From positions 1-42,981 of the forward strand of contig JARLHO010000034.1 of NCBI GenBank assembly GCA_031292215.1: DNA of 42,981 nucleotides, read 5' to 3'. The notes below the pieces were generated by a model that saw only the letters and a program-made list of their open reading frames with translations, was not told the DNA's origin and did not search any database. Both the position numbers and the translations under genes were made by a program. The stretch's first letter is position 1. Each line of letters begins with the position of its first letter. Source of the stretch: Syntrophobacteraceae bacterium. GTDB lineage: Bacteria > Desulfobacterota > Syntrophobacteria > Syntrophobacterales > Syntrophobacteraceae. Shown here in pieces: positions 1 through 8,302 of this stretch.

Positions 1-28
1 AGCTTCGGCGAGAGGTAAAAGCGTGGAA

Positions 29-133
29 GTTGGGGTTCGAGGCTCACCCCAACCTACCGGCGGAGGAGTCCTTTACCATATCCACTGCAGCCACTAACCC
101 GCAGGTTGGGGTGAGCCCAAAGCGAACCCCAAC
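29..133. repeat. Paired palindromic repeat (MITE/REP-like)
   Basis: Two copies of one palindromic sequence face each other, at 29-55 and 103-133. Each copy carries GTTGGGG and CCCCAAC arms around a short TTCG/TGAGC-containing centre. The left copy is the reverse complement of the right one apart from a few bases missing in its centre, so the whole 105-bp stretch can fold as two small hairpins or one long one. Short dispersed palindromes of this kind usually lie between genes. It sits just downstream of the polyferredoxin gene that ends at 251. I see no gene in 1-250, and nothing notable in 134-250. Confidence 0.75.
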
Positions 134-250
134 ATTTCCTCCAGGCGGCCTCCGGATGCGATACCGACGCGCCAATATTGCAGCAGGGACCTATTTTTTT
201 CACGGTCAACCCGGCCGAGCGAGACCAAACGATGCTCTCCGCGCGCCCGC

Positions 251-1426
251 TCATTTCAACTTAGCCGGCCATCCCGGCCTTCCCGCCCTGATCGAATCAA
301 GGGCGATCTTTCCCACCAGCTTGAGTTTCCCAAGCCTGCCTTTTTTCCCGGCCATCATGATGTCGTAGAGCTCCTCTCGGGTTGCGGGCGGCGCCGTCTC
401 GACCCGATTTTTCCTAAGCGACAGGGCTTCTTCGGGGCAGGCGGAAACGCAAAGGCCGCATCCTATGCAACGGTCCCTCTCAACCTTTGCCGGCAGCTTT
501 TTCGCCGCGACTCTTACCGCCGCGACCTGGCAGCGCTTTTCGCATGCCCCGCACCCGTTGCACAGAGTCTCGTCCACCACGGCATGGAAGTTTGTCGCCC
601 AAAATTCCAGGGGTTTTGGAAGCATCTTGTGCACTGCCAGCACTCCGCAGCAGCACCCGCAGCACGAACAAATAAACTCGGGTTGCCGGGTATTTGACGG
701 CTGCAGAACCAACCCCTCTTTTTGGTTTTGCTCAATCAACTCGACGGCCTGCCGCCGGGAAATCTCTTTTCCGGCCCCAACCGCTAGAATGGAGGCGGCC
801 GCGCCCCCCATGCCAAGGCAGGTTTCATTTCTCTCGGTTACCTTGCAGCGCTCCCCTTCCATCTCCTTTTTGCGTCGGCATATGCATTCGACGACGGCAA
901 AGGGGGGCAGCGCCTGCTCCAGCAGATCGGCTACCTGGTCGAAAGTGGCGACATGATTTATGGGACGGATGCTGCGGCCAACGGGAATCGTTCGTAACTG
1001 AGGCAGTTGGGTTGCCAGGTACTCGATTCCAAATTTCACGTTGCGGGTGTATTCATCGAAATCGCGTACGAACTCGGGGGTAAGGCGCCCGGATTGCAAC
1101 TCGTACATCCCGACGACAAGGGGCAGATTGCAGTAATGCTTTTTGCCCTCTTTTACCCGGGCCTCGATTCCGCCCTTTTTCTCGATGTCACCCAGGATTT
1201 GCGCCAGTTCGGCGGGAGAGCCGACAAGATCTGCTGCCCGCTCGAACACCCTCTCCAGCGTCTCGGGCTTATAGGTCAGGCAGGTAGCGATCTCGGCTTC
1301 CAGGGGAGAAAAAATGTGCTTTAGTATCCGTATTTCCGCCCCGGACCGGGTGGCCGGAAACCCCACGGCCTGCCGGTCCAAATGGCGCTGCAACATGACG
1401 TAGGACCGATCTTCGCGTTTCCCCAC
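251..1426 (-). CDS. Cysteine-rich 4Fe-4S polyferredoxin-type protein
   Basis: A 391-residue protein, probably a cytoplasmic electron carrier or the iron-sulfur subunit of a redox enzyme. The C-terminal part has two classic ferredoxin cluster motifs: C289-x2-C-x2-C-x3-C299 and C320-x2-C-x2-C-x3-CP331. Upstream lie a dense run CSCCGCCCG (about 253-261) and a further cysteine set at C181, C183, C194 and C203, which could hold extra clusters or zinc. The N-terminal 100 residues look like a helical, winged-helix-like region. The GTG start is chosen because AGGA lies at proper spacing. It is the last gene of a minus-strand run, 43 bp after the thioredoxin-reductase fusion, suggesting a shared redox role. 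The exact partner is unknown. Two ferredoxin clusters are certain; the wider assignment is inference. Confidence 0.85.
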   Translation of the reverse strand: MGKREDRSYVMLQRHLDRQAVGFPATRSGAEIRILKHIFSPLEAEIATCLTYKPETLERVFERAADLVGSPAELAQILGDIEKKGGIEARVKEGKKHYCNLPLVVGMYELQSGRLTPEFVRDFDEYTRNVKFGIEYLATQLPQLRTIPVGRSIRPINHVATFDQVADLLEQALPPFAVVECICRRKKEMEGERCKVTERNETCLGMGGAAASILAVGAGKEISRRQAVELIEQNQKEGLVLQPSNTRQPEFICSCCGCCCGVLAVHKMLPKPLEFWATNFHAVVDETLCNGCGACEKRCQVAAVRVAAKKLPAKVERDRCIGCGLCVSACPEEALSLRKNRVETAPPATREELYDIMMAGKKGRLGKLKLVGKIALDSIRAGRPGWPAKLK

Positions 1427-1469
1427 AAAGGTATCCTCACAAACAAGTAAATCGCCAAGTCGTTTCGCT

Positions 1470-2711
1470 TTACACCTGCTTCAGGTAGTCCCGAATGGCC
1501 AGGGCCGCAGCCGCGCCTTCTCCCGCAGCGCTAACCGCCTGCTTGGTGCTCGCATCTCGCACATCCCCGGCGGCAAATATGCCGGCAACGCTTGTCTCAA
1601 ACATATACGGATCGCGATTTTCGAAACCCTCCGGCCGGCTCGGCCCCTGGAGGAGATTTTGGCCGGTTACGATAAATCCCCACCGGTCAAGGAGCACTCC
1701 GCTTTGCTCCAAAAACCCGGTATTGGGCGTTAACCCGATGAAGATGAACGCGCCGTCGGCCGCCAACTCCTCCTCAGCGCCCGTAAGGATGTCGGCGAGC
1801 TTTACCCGGGTAAGGTTTCCGCCGGCGCCCACAAATTCTTTTACTTCGGTATTCCAGCGCACATCGATTTTCGGATGGGCGAGCACTTTTTCCTGGATGA
1901 GATGCGTCGCGGTTAGCTCTTCGCCTCGAACAAGAATGGTGACATGTTCGGCAAACTTTACCAGCAGCAGGCTCTCTTCCGCGGCGGAATTGCCCCCGCC
2001 GATCACCACGACCCTTTTGCCTTTATAGAAAGGACCGTCACAGGTTGCGCAAAAGTGAACGCCCGCACCCATAAGGTCCGATTCTCCGGGAATATGTAAC
2101 CGCCTGTAGTGACTCCCGGTAGCGATTAGAAGAGCCCCGGCGCTGTAGGTGTGTCCGTCTTCGGTCGTAATGGAGCGCTGGTTGCCCTGCCGGGATAGCG
2201 ACGCCACCTCCCGGGCTTCCAGCAATTCGACCCCGAAGCGCTCGGCCTGCGCTTTTAAGCGCGTTGAAAACTCGATTCCCTCTATGCCCTCGGGAAAGCC
2301 GGGCATATTTTCGAGCTTCTCGGTTCCCGAAGTTTGGCCGCCGAACGCCGACCGTTCGATAACCAGCGTCTCGATGGCTTCCCTGGCCGTATACAGGGCC
2401 GCCGTAAGACCCGCCGGACCCCCTCCGACCACGATCAAGTCGTAGTGCGTGCGTTTTGCCTGCGTCTTAAGACCCAACTTGGCGGCCAGTTGCGCGTTTG
2501 TCGGTTCAATCAGAAAAGAACCGTCCCGGAAAACGATAGTAGGAATGATTCGCTTGCCCCCGTTTTTTTCCGTTACAAAAAGCCGGGCTTCGCTATCTTT
2601 TTCGATATCCACCCATTTGTAGGAAACCCTGTGCTCGCCCAGAAACATTTTGCTGCGCCGGCAATCGGGGCACCAGTTGGCGCCGTAAACCGTGATATCC
2701 GTCTCAACCAT
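1470..2711 (-). CDS. trxB: Glutaredoxin-like domain fused to thioredoxin reductase
   Basis: A 413-residue flavoprotein with an added N-terminal redox domain. Residues 1-80 are a glutaredoxin/NrdH-like fold with the active site C14-P-D-C17 and a TIVF cis-Pro region. From about residue 90 follows a thioredoxin reductase: FAD-binding GGGPAG (96-101), the redox-active pair C221-A-T-C224 followed by D225, pyridine nucleotide loop GGGNSAAEE and the late FAD motif GIFAAGDVRD. The fused N-terminal domain probably takes electrons directly from the CATC centre, making a self-contained disulfide reductase system. The usual NADPH-recognising HRRxxxR is not present after the second Rossmann strand (the sequence reads LVRGEEL), so cofactor preference may differ. 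It lies upstream of the polyferredoxin gene. Confidence 0.92.
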   Translation of the reverse strand: MVETDITVYGANWCPDCRRSKMFLGEHRVSYKWVDIEKDSEARLFVTEKNGGKRIIPTIVFRDGSFLIEPTNAQLAAKLGLKTQAKRTHYDLIVVGGGPAGLTAALYTAREAIETLVIERSAFGGQTSGTEKLENMPGFPEGIEGIEFSTRLKAQAERFGVELLEAREVASLSRQGNQRSITTEDGHTYSAGALLIATGSHYRRLHIPGESDLMGAGVHFCATCDGPFYKGKRVVVIGGGNSAAEESLLLVKFAEHVTILVRGEELTATHLIQEKVLAHPKIDVRWNTEVKEFVGAGGNLTRVKLADILTGAEEELAADGAFIFIGLTPNTGFLEQSGVLLDRWGFIVTGQNLLQGPSRPEGFENRDPYMFETSVAGIFAAGDVRDASTKQAVSAAGEGAAAALAIRDYLKQV

Positions 2712-2861
2712 GATCCACTCCCGCGTGACAATCCAATCGAGGCCTCATCGACAAACCCGGCCGAGCCTCGAAATGGTCATCATGAAGGAAATCATTGCGA
2801 AAATCAAGAACCGTGGCAACACGGCCAATGTTCATCACGAGCACGATTTCCCCGTCTTATT

Positions 2862-3626
2862 CTACATTTGCTTAAAAAGATGCAGGTAAGGCCGGCTGAC
2901 GACCAGCAATTCCCGGCGCTCTTTTAGCCGGATCGATCCCCTTCCCGTTACCGACCGGTTAACCTTGTCGATTTGGGAAACATTTACTATGGCGCCGCGA
3001 TGGATGCGCCAAAACTTGCTCGGGTCCAATTCTTCGGAAAGCTCCCTGATCGACTTGCTTATCAGCGATTCCTCCCCCCCGGTCACCACAACGGTGTATT
3101 TGTCTTCGGCCCGGAAATAACACACCTCTTCGACGGAGATGAGTTTCACGCCGCCACCGTGCTGCACGCGGATCCACTGGAGGAAATCCTGATGTTTCTG
3201 CTCCATTTTGCCCATAAGCCGTTCTACAATTTCAGAGAAATACCACGGTGGGTTCAGGGAAACAGCCAATTGTTTTTTCGCTCTCTCAACCGCTTTTTCC
3301 AGTCTCTCCCGGCTGACCGGTTTGATAAGGTAATCGAGGGCGCCCGACTCGAAGGCATTTACCGCATAATGATCGTAGGCGGTAGTGAAGACAATCCAGC
3401 AGGATTTGGCGACTCTTCTCGCCACCTCCATTCCACAAACGCCGGGCATCCGGACGTCCAGAAAGGCCAGGTGAGGCCGGCGCCCCTCGATGAGTTCCAG
3501 GGCTTCGTGGCCGTTTTTCGCCCGGCCGCAGATTGCCAATTGGGGCCAGACCTCGCCGAGAAGCGACTCAAGGTAGTCGATCAGATGTTCTTCATCGTCG
3601 GCGAGGATCGCTTTTATCTGCATCAT
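2862..3626 (-). CDS. LytTR-family response regulator
   Basis: A 254-residue two-component regulator. The N-terminal receiver domain has the acidic pocket (D10/D11) and phospho-acceptor D57 in the FLDVRMPG context, with KPVSRERL carrying the conserved lysine. The C-terminal 100 residues are a LytTR DNA-binding domain (VCYFRAEDKYT, FWRIHRGAIVNVSQI), which typically binds paired short direct repeats. The start overlaps the end of the sensor kinase gene by 35 bp, so the two are translationally coupled and form a cognate pair. Either of two adjacent ATG codons could be used. Targets are not visible; the adjacent radical SAM and redox genes are candidates by position. Confidence 0.95.
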   Translation of the reverse strand: MMQIKAILADDEEHLIDYLESLLGEVWPQLAICGRAKNGHEALELIEGRRPHLAFLDVRMPGVCGMEVARRVAKSCWIVFTTAYDHYAVNAFESGALDYLIKPVSRERLEKAVERAKKQLAVSLNPPWYFSEIVERLMGKMEQKHQDFLQWIRVQHGGGVKLISVEEVCYFRAEDKYTVVVTGGEESLISKSIRELSEELDPSKFWRIHRGAIVNVSQIDKVNRSVTGRGSIRLKERRELLVVSRPYLHLFKQM

Positions 3627-4656
3627 GACTCAACTCTATTGTAGCCCTTACGCCGCAGGGCTCATTTTCCATGAAGGTGAGACGCCCGCGGTTGCCATCC
3701 GGACTTTTCGAATTGAGCTTCTCCCTCACATAACCGATTCCAGTCCCGAGCCCCCCGCCGCTATTGCCGAACCCGACTCCGGTATCGCACACATCGATGC
3801 GCAATATTTCCCCCGTTTTTTGAGCCCGGACCGAGATTTCCCCCCCCGTCACCTTTGGCTGAAGCCCGTGAGATATTGCGTTTTCAACCAGAGGTTGAAG
3901 GAGCATCGAAGGAATCGCGATATCTTTTAAATTATCCGGAATTTCGATACTGTAGCGCAGCCTTTCGCCCATTCTCATTTTGAAGATGTTTAGATATGCG
4001 CCCATCATTTCGGCTTCCTGCCCCAGCGTGGTTGAAAGAGAGCGCGAGCCGGCAAGGGTCATTCTCAAATACCCCATAAAATCCACCAACATGGCCCTGC
4101 CGTTATCAGGATCCGTATCGAGAAGTCTCAATATGTTCGAGAGAGTATTGAACAAAAAGTGAGGTTCGATCTGAGCCTGGAGTAATCTCAGGCTCATTTC
4201 AGCCACTTTTCTGTCACCATCGAGTCTTTTATTTCTTTCCTGTTCGGTCAAAGTCGTGGCCGTGGATATCTTGTTGCGGGAGATGATCACGTAGGCCGCT
4301 ACAGATACGAAGATTACGTTAAAAATCGCTATCTGAACGGCAAAAGCATATTCCTTGCGCAAAAACGAAAGGATGTCTTTTCCATAGAGCCGTGAGGCGA
4401 AAAGCGCAATCAACCATATCGAGGCCAGGACGGCGGTCATCACGATAACGGGCTGGCGCTCCAGCCTCTTGAACTTGATAAGGTGCAGGGCCGGAAGGGT
4501 CACAGAAAAAACGATGATCCCGATACATTGCAAAAGGATGAGATTTGCGTACAGGGCGCTCTTATTGACCGCCGCGGTGAGAAGAAGGGCCAGCACGGTA
4601 TTGAAAACCACATTGCAGAGCAAGATTCGAAAGATGGTTTTGCGCTTCCTCTCCAC
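3592..4656 (-). CDS. LytS-type membrane sensor histidine kinase
   Basis: A 354-residue kinase of the His_kinase (PF06580) group that pairs with LytTR regulators. Residues 1-125 form about four hydrophobic segments with short loops and no recognisable extracellular sensor domain, so the signal is probably sensed in or at the membrane. The phospho-acceptor is H166 in QIEPHFLFNTLSN. The ATP-binding domain has the N box QPLVENAISHG (N259) and glycine box DTGVGFGNSGGGLGTGIG. The start is 12 bp after the stop of the radical SAM gene, and the end overlaps the response regulator, so the three genes are probably one transcript. The ligand is unknown. Confidence 0.95.
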   Translation of the reverse strand: MERKRKTIFRILLCNVVFNTVLALLLTAAVNKSALYANLILLQCIGIIVFSVTLPALHLIKFKRLERQPVIVMTAVLASIWLIALFASRLYGKDILSFLRKEYAFAVQIAIFNVIFVSVAAYVIISRNKISTATTLTEQERNKRLDGDRKVAEMSLRLLQAQIEPHFLFNTLSNILRLLDTDPDNGRAMLVDFMGYLRMTLAGSRSLSTTLGQEAEMMGAYLNIFKMRMGERLRYSIEIPDNLKDIAIPSMLLQPLVENAISHGLQPKVTGGEISVRAQKTGEILRIDVCDTGVGFGNSGGGLGTGIGYVREKLNSKSPDGNRGRLTFMENEPCGVRATIELSHDADKSDPRRR

Positions 4657-4668
4657 TGCGGTCCTCCG

Positions 4669-5949
4669 TCAACGCCCTTGCCGGCTAAGCACCATACGAT
4701 TCGCCTCCACGATCTTTTCATTATGGGGAATCTTTTTGATCTTGCAAAGCATCTCTTTGCATTTTTCGAAATTGCCGAGATAAAAATGGGCAGCCGCCAG
4801 GTTGTTTTTTATTTCGAAGAAATCGGGAAACTTTGCCTCAAGAGCGGAAAAAATGTTGACCGCCCGGTAAGTTTGCCGCCCGGCAAGGGCCTCTACTCCC
4901 GCGCGGAATTCTTCATCCATTCCTGCCAGGGAAGGCAATCTGCCAATAGTTTTGGACTTTTCAGCCAAAATCTTCGTTTCGTAGTCGGCCGGCCGAAAGA
5001 AGCCGTCTTCATCCTCCTTAGTATTTACGCCCCGGATTTGCCGACAATGGCTGCATCCTTCTTCAGGCTTTGCGTTCAAGACCCCCAGGGCCAATTTTCG
5101 CCTCGGCATTCCGTTCCATATATCCATAAACGAGTTCTCGACCAGGCTGCCGATGGCAAGCCAGCTACTGCAACAGGCGGCAATCGTTGCGTTGGCCCCG
5201 ACAAATGCCATCGGGCTAAAGGCCCAGCACCCCCGGACATGCTCCCCGAAAACCGCTTCATTGGTTACAGCAATCCCGAACCGGCGCAGTTGCCTGTCCA
5301 CACGGGTCAAAACCTCGCCGACCACGGCTTGGGTTTTGAAAATAGACAAGGCCCCGTGCGTTTGCGGCAGGCTGGTCCACGAAAATTTGACTCCATCGAT
5401 TCCGAGCTCATGGGCAAGAGCCGGAATCTTTTCCAGGCTCATCAGGTTCAATTGATTGAGATTGAAGCTTAAATAAAGCAAAGGATAGGCTGCCCCCCGC
5501 TCCGCCCTGATTGCGGATATCTTCTTTATGGTCGAAACGACCTTGTCCCAATTTCCCCCGCTCCGCACCATTGCGTAGGTTTCACGGTCTCCTGCGTCAA
5601 GGCTTACCGACAACTCGCTTTTCGATGTCGTCATCAAATCGATATGACGCCGTTCAATCGTCGATCCGTTCGTATTGATGTAGTAAGATTTGCCGGTTTG
5701 CCTGAAATAGTGCAGATAATCCGGCAGATGAGGATTTAGAAACGGTTCGCCCAACCCGGTGATATGGATGTGAACGACGGATTCGACAATGGTTTTGAGC
5801 TTCTCGAAAAGAAGGGGACCCAGAACCACCGGCTCTATTCTTTTGCCGCTGCCGTGAATGCAGAAAAAACAGCGGTAGTTGCACCCGAAAACAGGCTCAA
5901 GATAAAGTATCTTCGGTTCGGGCCGCAATATGTCACCGATGATGTTCAT
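4669..5949 (-). CDS. Radical SAM/SPASM protein with C-terminal TPR-like region
   Basis: A 426-residue radical SAM enzyme. The S-adenosylmethionine cluster motif is C23-x3-C27-x2-C30 (FGCNYRCFFC). A SPASM-like region follows, with cysteines in RGCWAF, AACCSSW and EGCSHCRQ that would hold auxiliary clusters. The last ~80 residues look like tetratricopeptide helices (ALAGRQTYRAVNIFSALEAKFPDFFEIKNN region). SPASM enzymes commonly modify peptides or proteins, but no small substrate gene is visible nearby. An upstream in-frame ATG at 6069 would overlap the acyl-CoA dehydrogenase gene. I prefer the ATG at 5949 because AAAGGGGG lies just upstream and the family core begins there. It is followed 12 bp later by the sensor kinase gene, so signalling and this modification may be linked. 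Confidence 0.88.
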   Translation of the reverse strand: MNIIGDILRPEPKILYLEPVFGCNYRCFFCIHGSGKRIEPVVLGPLLFEKLKTIVESVVHIHITGLGEPFLNPHLPDYLHYFRQTGKSYYINTNGSTIERRHIDLMTTSKSELSVSLDAGDRETYAMVRSGGNWDKVVSTIKKISAIRAERGAAYPLLYLSFNLNQLNLMSLEKIPALAHELGIDGVKFSWTSLPQTHGALSIFKTQAVVGEVLTRVDRQLRRFGIAVTNEAVFGEHVRGCWAFSPMAFVGANATIAACCSSWLAIGSLVENSFMDIWNGMPRRKLALGVLNAKPEEGCSHCRQIRGVNTKEDEDGFFRPADYETKILAEKSKTIGRLPSLAGMDEEFRAGVEALAGRQTYRAVNIFSALEAKFPDFFEIKNNLAAAHFYLGNFEKCKEMLCKIKKIPHNEKIVEANRMVLSRQGR

Positions 5950-6052
5950 TTTCGCCAGCCCCCTTTGCCTGCGCCAAAACCGGGGAATCGGGCGTCGGTT
6001 ATAAAAGTCGGGTTTTCCCGGCAACCGAACGCCCGCGTCTGCAGTCCTTGTT

Positions 6053-7912
6053 TCAGAAACCTTCCTCATGAATGGCCATTAGGGAGAGGTCTTCGCTCCT
6101 TATGGCGGCGGCAACAGCATCGGATCCCGGGAGCACGTTTTTTATGAAGTACCTGGCGCTATGTACTTTCCCCTCATGGAAAGCGGCTTCCTTGTTCTGT
6201 CCCAGGAAGAGGTTCCTGGCGCCAAAGTCTGCGGCATCGATGGAATTGGCCCTGAAGATTTCACCGAGTTTGCCGGAAGAGATTGCCGCCTGCCGGAAAA
6301 GCAGCCATCCCACGCAAATTTCTCCTACGAGGTGCATAATCTGCAAGCCATTGGATATTGGCGTCAGCACTTTGCCGTTTTTGGCGCAACCGGCAAGATA
6401 GGCGCCCAACTCCGCCATCAGGTCGACTCTGCGGTGGACATCCTCGGCCAGGTCTTTCACCCCCTCGACTTCTTGGTATTGCCCGATGGAGCGCTTCATT
6501 TCGACGATGAGGTTGGCAAAGTCGCGGCCGTCCCGCTGGCCAAGCGTCTGCGCGACATAGATAAGAGAGTGAACGCCCGCGCCCAACTCCCACCAGGCAA
6601 GCGGGAGGATATCCCTCATGAACTGTTGAACCGGATAGTCGCTGAAATACCCATTCCTGCCGTGAACCTGGATCGCCTTTTCTACGACCTTGAATCCCCT
6701 GTCGGCGGAATAGAGCCTGCATACCGGCAGGAGTATGTCCTTTAGCCCGGACCATTTTTCGCTTTCCGCCGCATCTTTTAGCGATTTGGCTTTATCGAGG
6801 CACAGGCAACTGTAATAGTTGAGCGCCCTCATGCCCTCCACGTGCGACTTCATCCAAAGCAGCAGGTTCCTGACAAAGGGATGATTTATGATAGCCACGG
6901 GTTTGGCATCCGGATTCGTCGCCTCTGAGATATGGGCCCCCTGGATGCGCTTTTTCGCATGATCCAGGGAATGCAGATATGCCGCCGAAGCGATGCCGGT
7001 GGCAATCATTGCATTGGCAAAGTCCCCGTTTTTCAAAAGCTGGAGCGCCATTGGCATTGCATGGCCCCTTTCTCCCAGGAGTTCTGCGTAGCAGTCGCCG
7101 TTTTCACCAAAATTCAGGGAAACAGTCGGAGAAGCTCTAAAACCCAGCTTTCGCTCCACTCCGGTGACCAGGTAATCGTTGCGGGCTCCGAGGGACCCAT
7201 CATCGTTTACAACGTATTTCGGGACAAGGAACAAAGACAGCCCGGTGGCATTGGCGGGATCTTTGTCCACGCGAGCGAGAACGCACAGGACCATATTTTC
7301 GAAAAGATCCGAATCGCCGACCGTCACCGTGGGCTTGACGCCCTTTAGCCGATAGGATCCATCGGCCTGTTTGACGGCCACCGCCGACTGCATCGAAAGG
7401 TCCGAGCCGGCCTGATGTTCGGTGCATGCGAGCGCCGACCCCCACTTGCCCGAGACCAGGTTGGGCAAATACCTTTTCTTCTGTTCCTCGGACCCGAACT
7501 CAACGATGGCGGTTAAGCCGGTAAAAGGCGAAGACCAATTCCATGCGAATCCGAGATTGTGTGTGAAGCATTCGAAAACAGGCGCCCAAAGCGACATCGG
7601 AAATCCCAGCCCGCCGTCCTTTAGGGGGATATGCGCAGACGACCATTTCCCGCTGTCATAATGTTCTTTCAACCTATGGTAGCATTTTGGCGCGCGCACC
7701 TCGCCGTTTTCCACCCGGCACCCCTCCCGGTCGGCTTCCGCCATGATCGGGTAGAACTCTTTTTCGGCCAGCTTCAGGGCCGCGCTGAGGGAAGAATCGA
7801 TGAAATCCTCTGTGAGATGACCGTAGAGCGACGTCTTGAAAAGCTCCTCAATCTCCAACATCTCATGGAGCACAAACCTTTGATCCCTTTGATCGACCAG
7901 CAGATTACTCAT
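6053..7912 (-). CDS. Long-form acyl-CoA dehydrogenase
   Basis: A 619-residue FAD enzyme that would oxidise an acyl-CoA to the enoyl-CoA, passing electrons to an electron-transfer flavoprotein. It has the N-terminal helical domain, the middle beta domain (ALACTEHQAGSDL, residues 161-173) and the C-terminal helical domain, plus about 130 extra C-terminal residues typical of the ~600-residue DmdC-like branch. The usual catalytic glutamate motif YEGTNGIQ is replaced by WWELGAGVHS, with E443 (numbered from the first of two ATGs) at the expected place, so activity is plausible but the pocket differs. The second ATG is chosen because AAAAGGAG gives better spacing to it. It is the first gene of the minus-strand run, with a promoter at 7960-7988. 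The substrate cannot be read from sequence. Confidence 0.93.
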   Translation of the reverse strand: MSNLLVDQRDQRFVLHEMLEIEELFKTSLYGHLTEDFIDSSLSAALKLAEKEFYPIMAEADREGCRVENGEVRAPKCYHRLKEHYDSGKWSSAHIPLKDGGLGFPMSLWAPVFECFTHNLGFAWNWSSPFTGLTAIVEFGSEEQKKRYLPNLVSGKWGSALACTEHQAGSDLSMQSAVAVKQADGSYRLKGVKPTVTVGDSDLFENMVLCVLARVDKDPANATGLSLFLVPKYVVNDDGSLGARNDYLVTGVERKLGFRASPTVSLNFGENGDCYAELLGERGHAMPMALQLLKNGDFANAMIATGIASAAYLHSLDHAKKRIQGAHISEATNPDAKPVAIINHPFVRNLLLWMKSHVEGMRALNYYSCLCLDKAKSLKDAAESEKWSGLKDILLPVCRLYSADRGFKVVEKAIQVHGRNGYFSDYPVQQFMRDILPLAWWELGAGVHSLIYVAQTLGQRDGRDFANLIVEMKRSIGQYQEVEGVKDLAEDVHRRVDLMAELGAYLAGCAKNGKVLTPISNGLQIMHLVGEICVGWLLFRQAAISSGKLGEIFRANSIDAADFGARNLFLGQNKEAAFHEGKVHSARYFIKNVLPGSDAVAAAIRSEDLSLMAIHEEGF

Positions 7913-7959
7913 CATGGCTCCTTTTCGGCTAAAGGTTTCCGGTTATTATCCGCGCGTAA

Positions 7960-7988
7960 AGAATATGCTGGTCTTTTCCCCGCTTCAA
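7960..7988 (-). promoter_or_regulatory. Sigma-70-type promoter for the acyl-CoA dehydrogenase run
   Basis: Read on the minus strand, TTGAAG and TATTCT are separated by exactly 17 bp, about 45 bp upstream of the acyl-CoA dehydrogenase start. No operator is obvious around it. Confidence 0.5.
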
Positions 7989-8302
7989 ACCTGGATAGAC
8001 GGAATGGAAACTCGATGGAGTCAAAGGGAGGGATAGTGGATAAAATGGAATGGGCTCGCCTTTGAAGCTGCCAAAAGGAGAGGGTTTTACAAATAAGCTG
8101 CGCGGCCGCCTCCCGGGTTGCGCTTGGCTCCACCCATCCCGGGGAGCTCGATACAAAAACGGCGCCCCTTTAACAAGGGTTTTTTTTCTGTTAGAATGTC
8201 TTGAATATACATGGCGGACGTTTTTCAACCCTTGATTCATGCCGACCTTCAGGCTAAAGGGTTCACGGATTTTAAAACCTTGTCCAAGGAGGCGCGCGGG
8301 TC
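7989..8302. other. Divergent intergenic region
   Basis: This is the rest of the gap between the divergent acyl-CoA dehydrogenase and OmpR-type regulator genes. Short open frames exist but none has a credible ribosome-binding site or family resemblance. A T-rich stretch near 8178 followed by TATACA near 8208 could be part of a promoter for the regulator, but no convincing -35 goes with it. AAGGAGG at 8286-8292 is the ribosome-binding site of the regulator. Confidence 0.4.

Noticed and set aside
4483-5472. 329-codon open frame on the plus strand
   Set aside because: It is antisense to the sensor kinase and radical SAM genes and has no recognisable domain.
5950-6069. Longer start for the radical SAM/SPASM gene
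   Set aside because: It would overlap the dehydrogenase gene and adds an Arg/Pro-rich piece; the ATG at 5949 has a proper ribosome-binding site.
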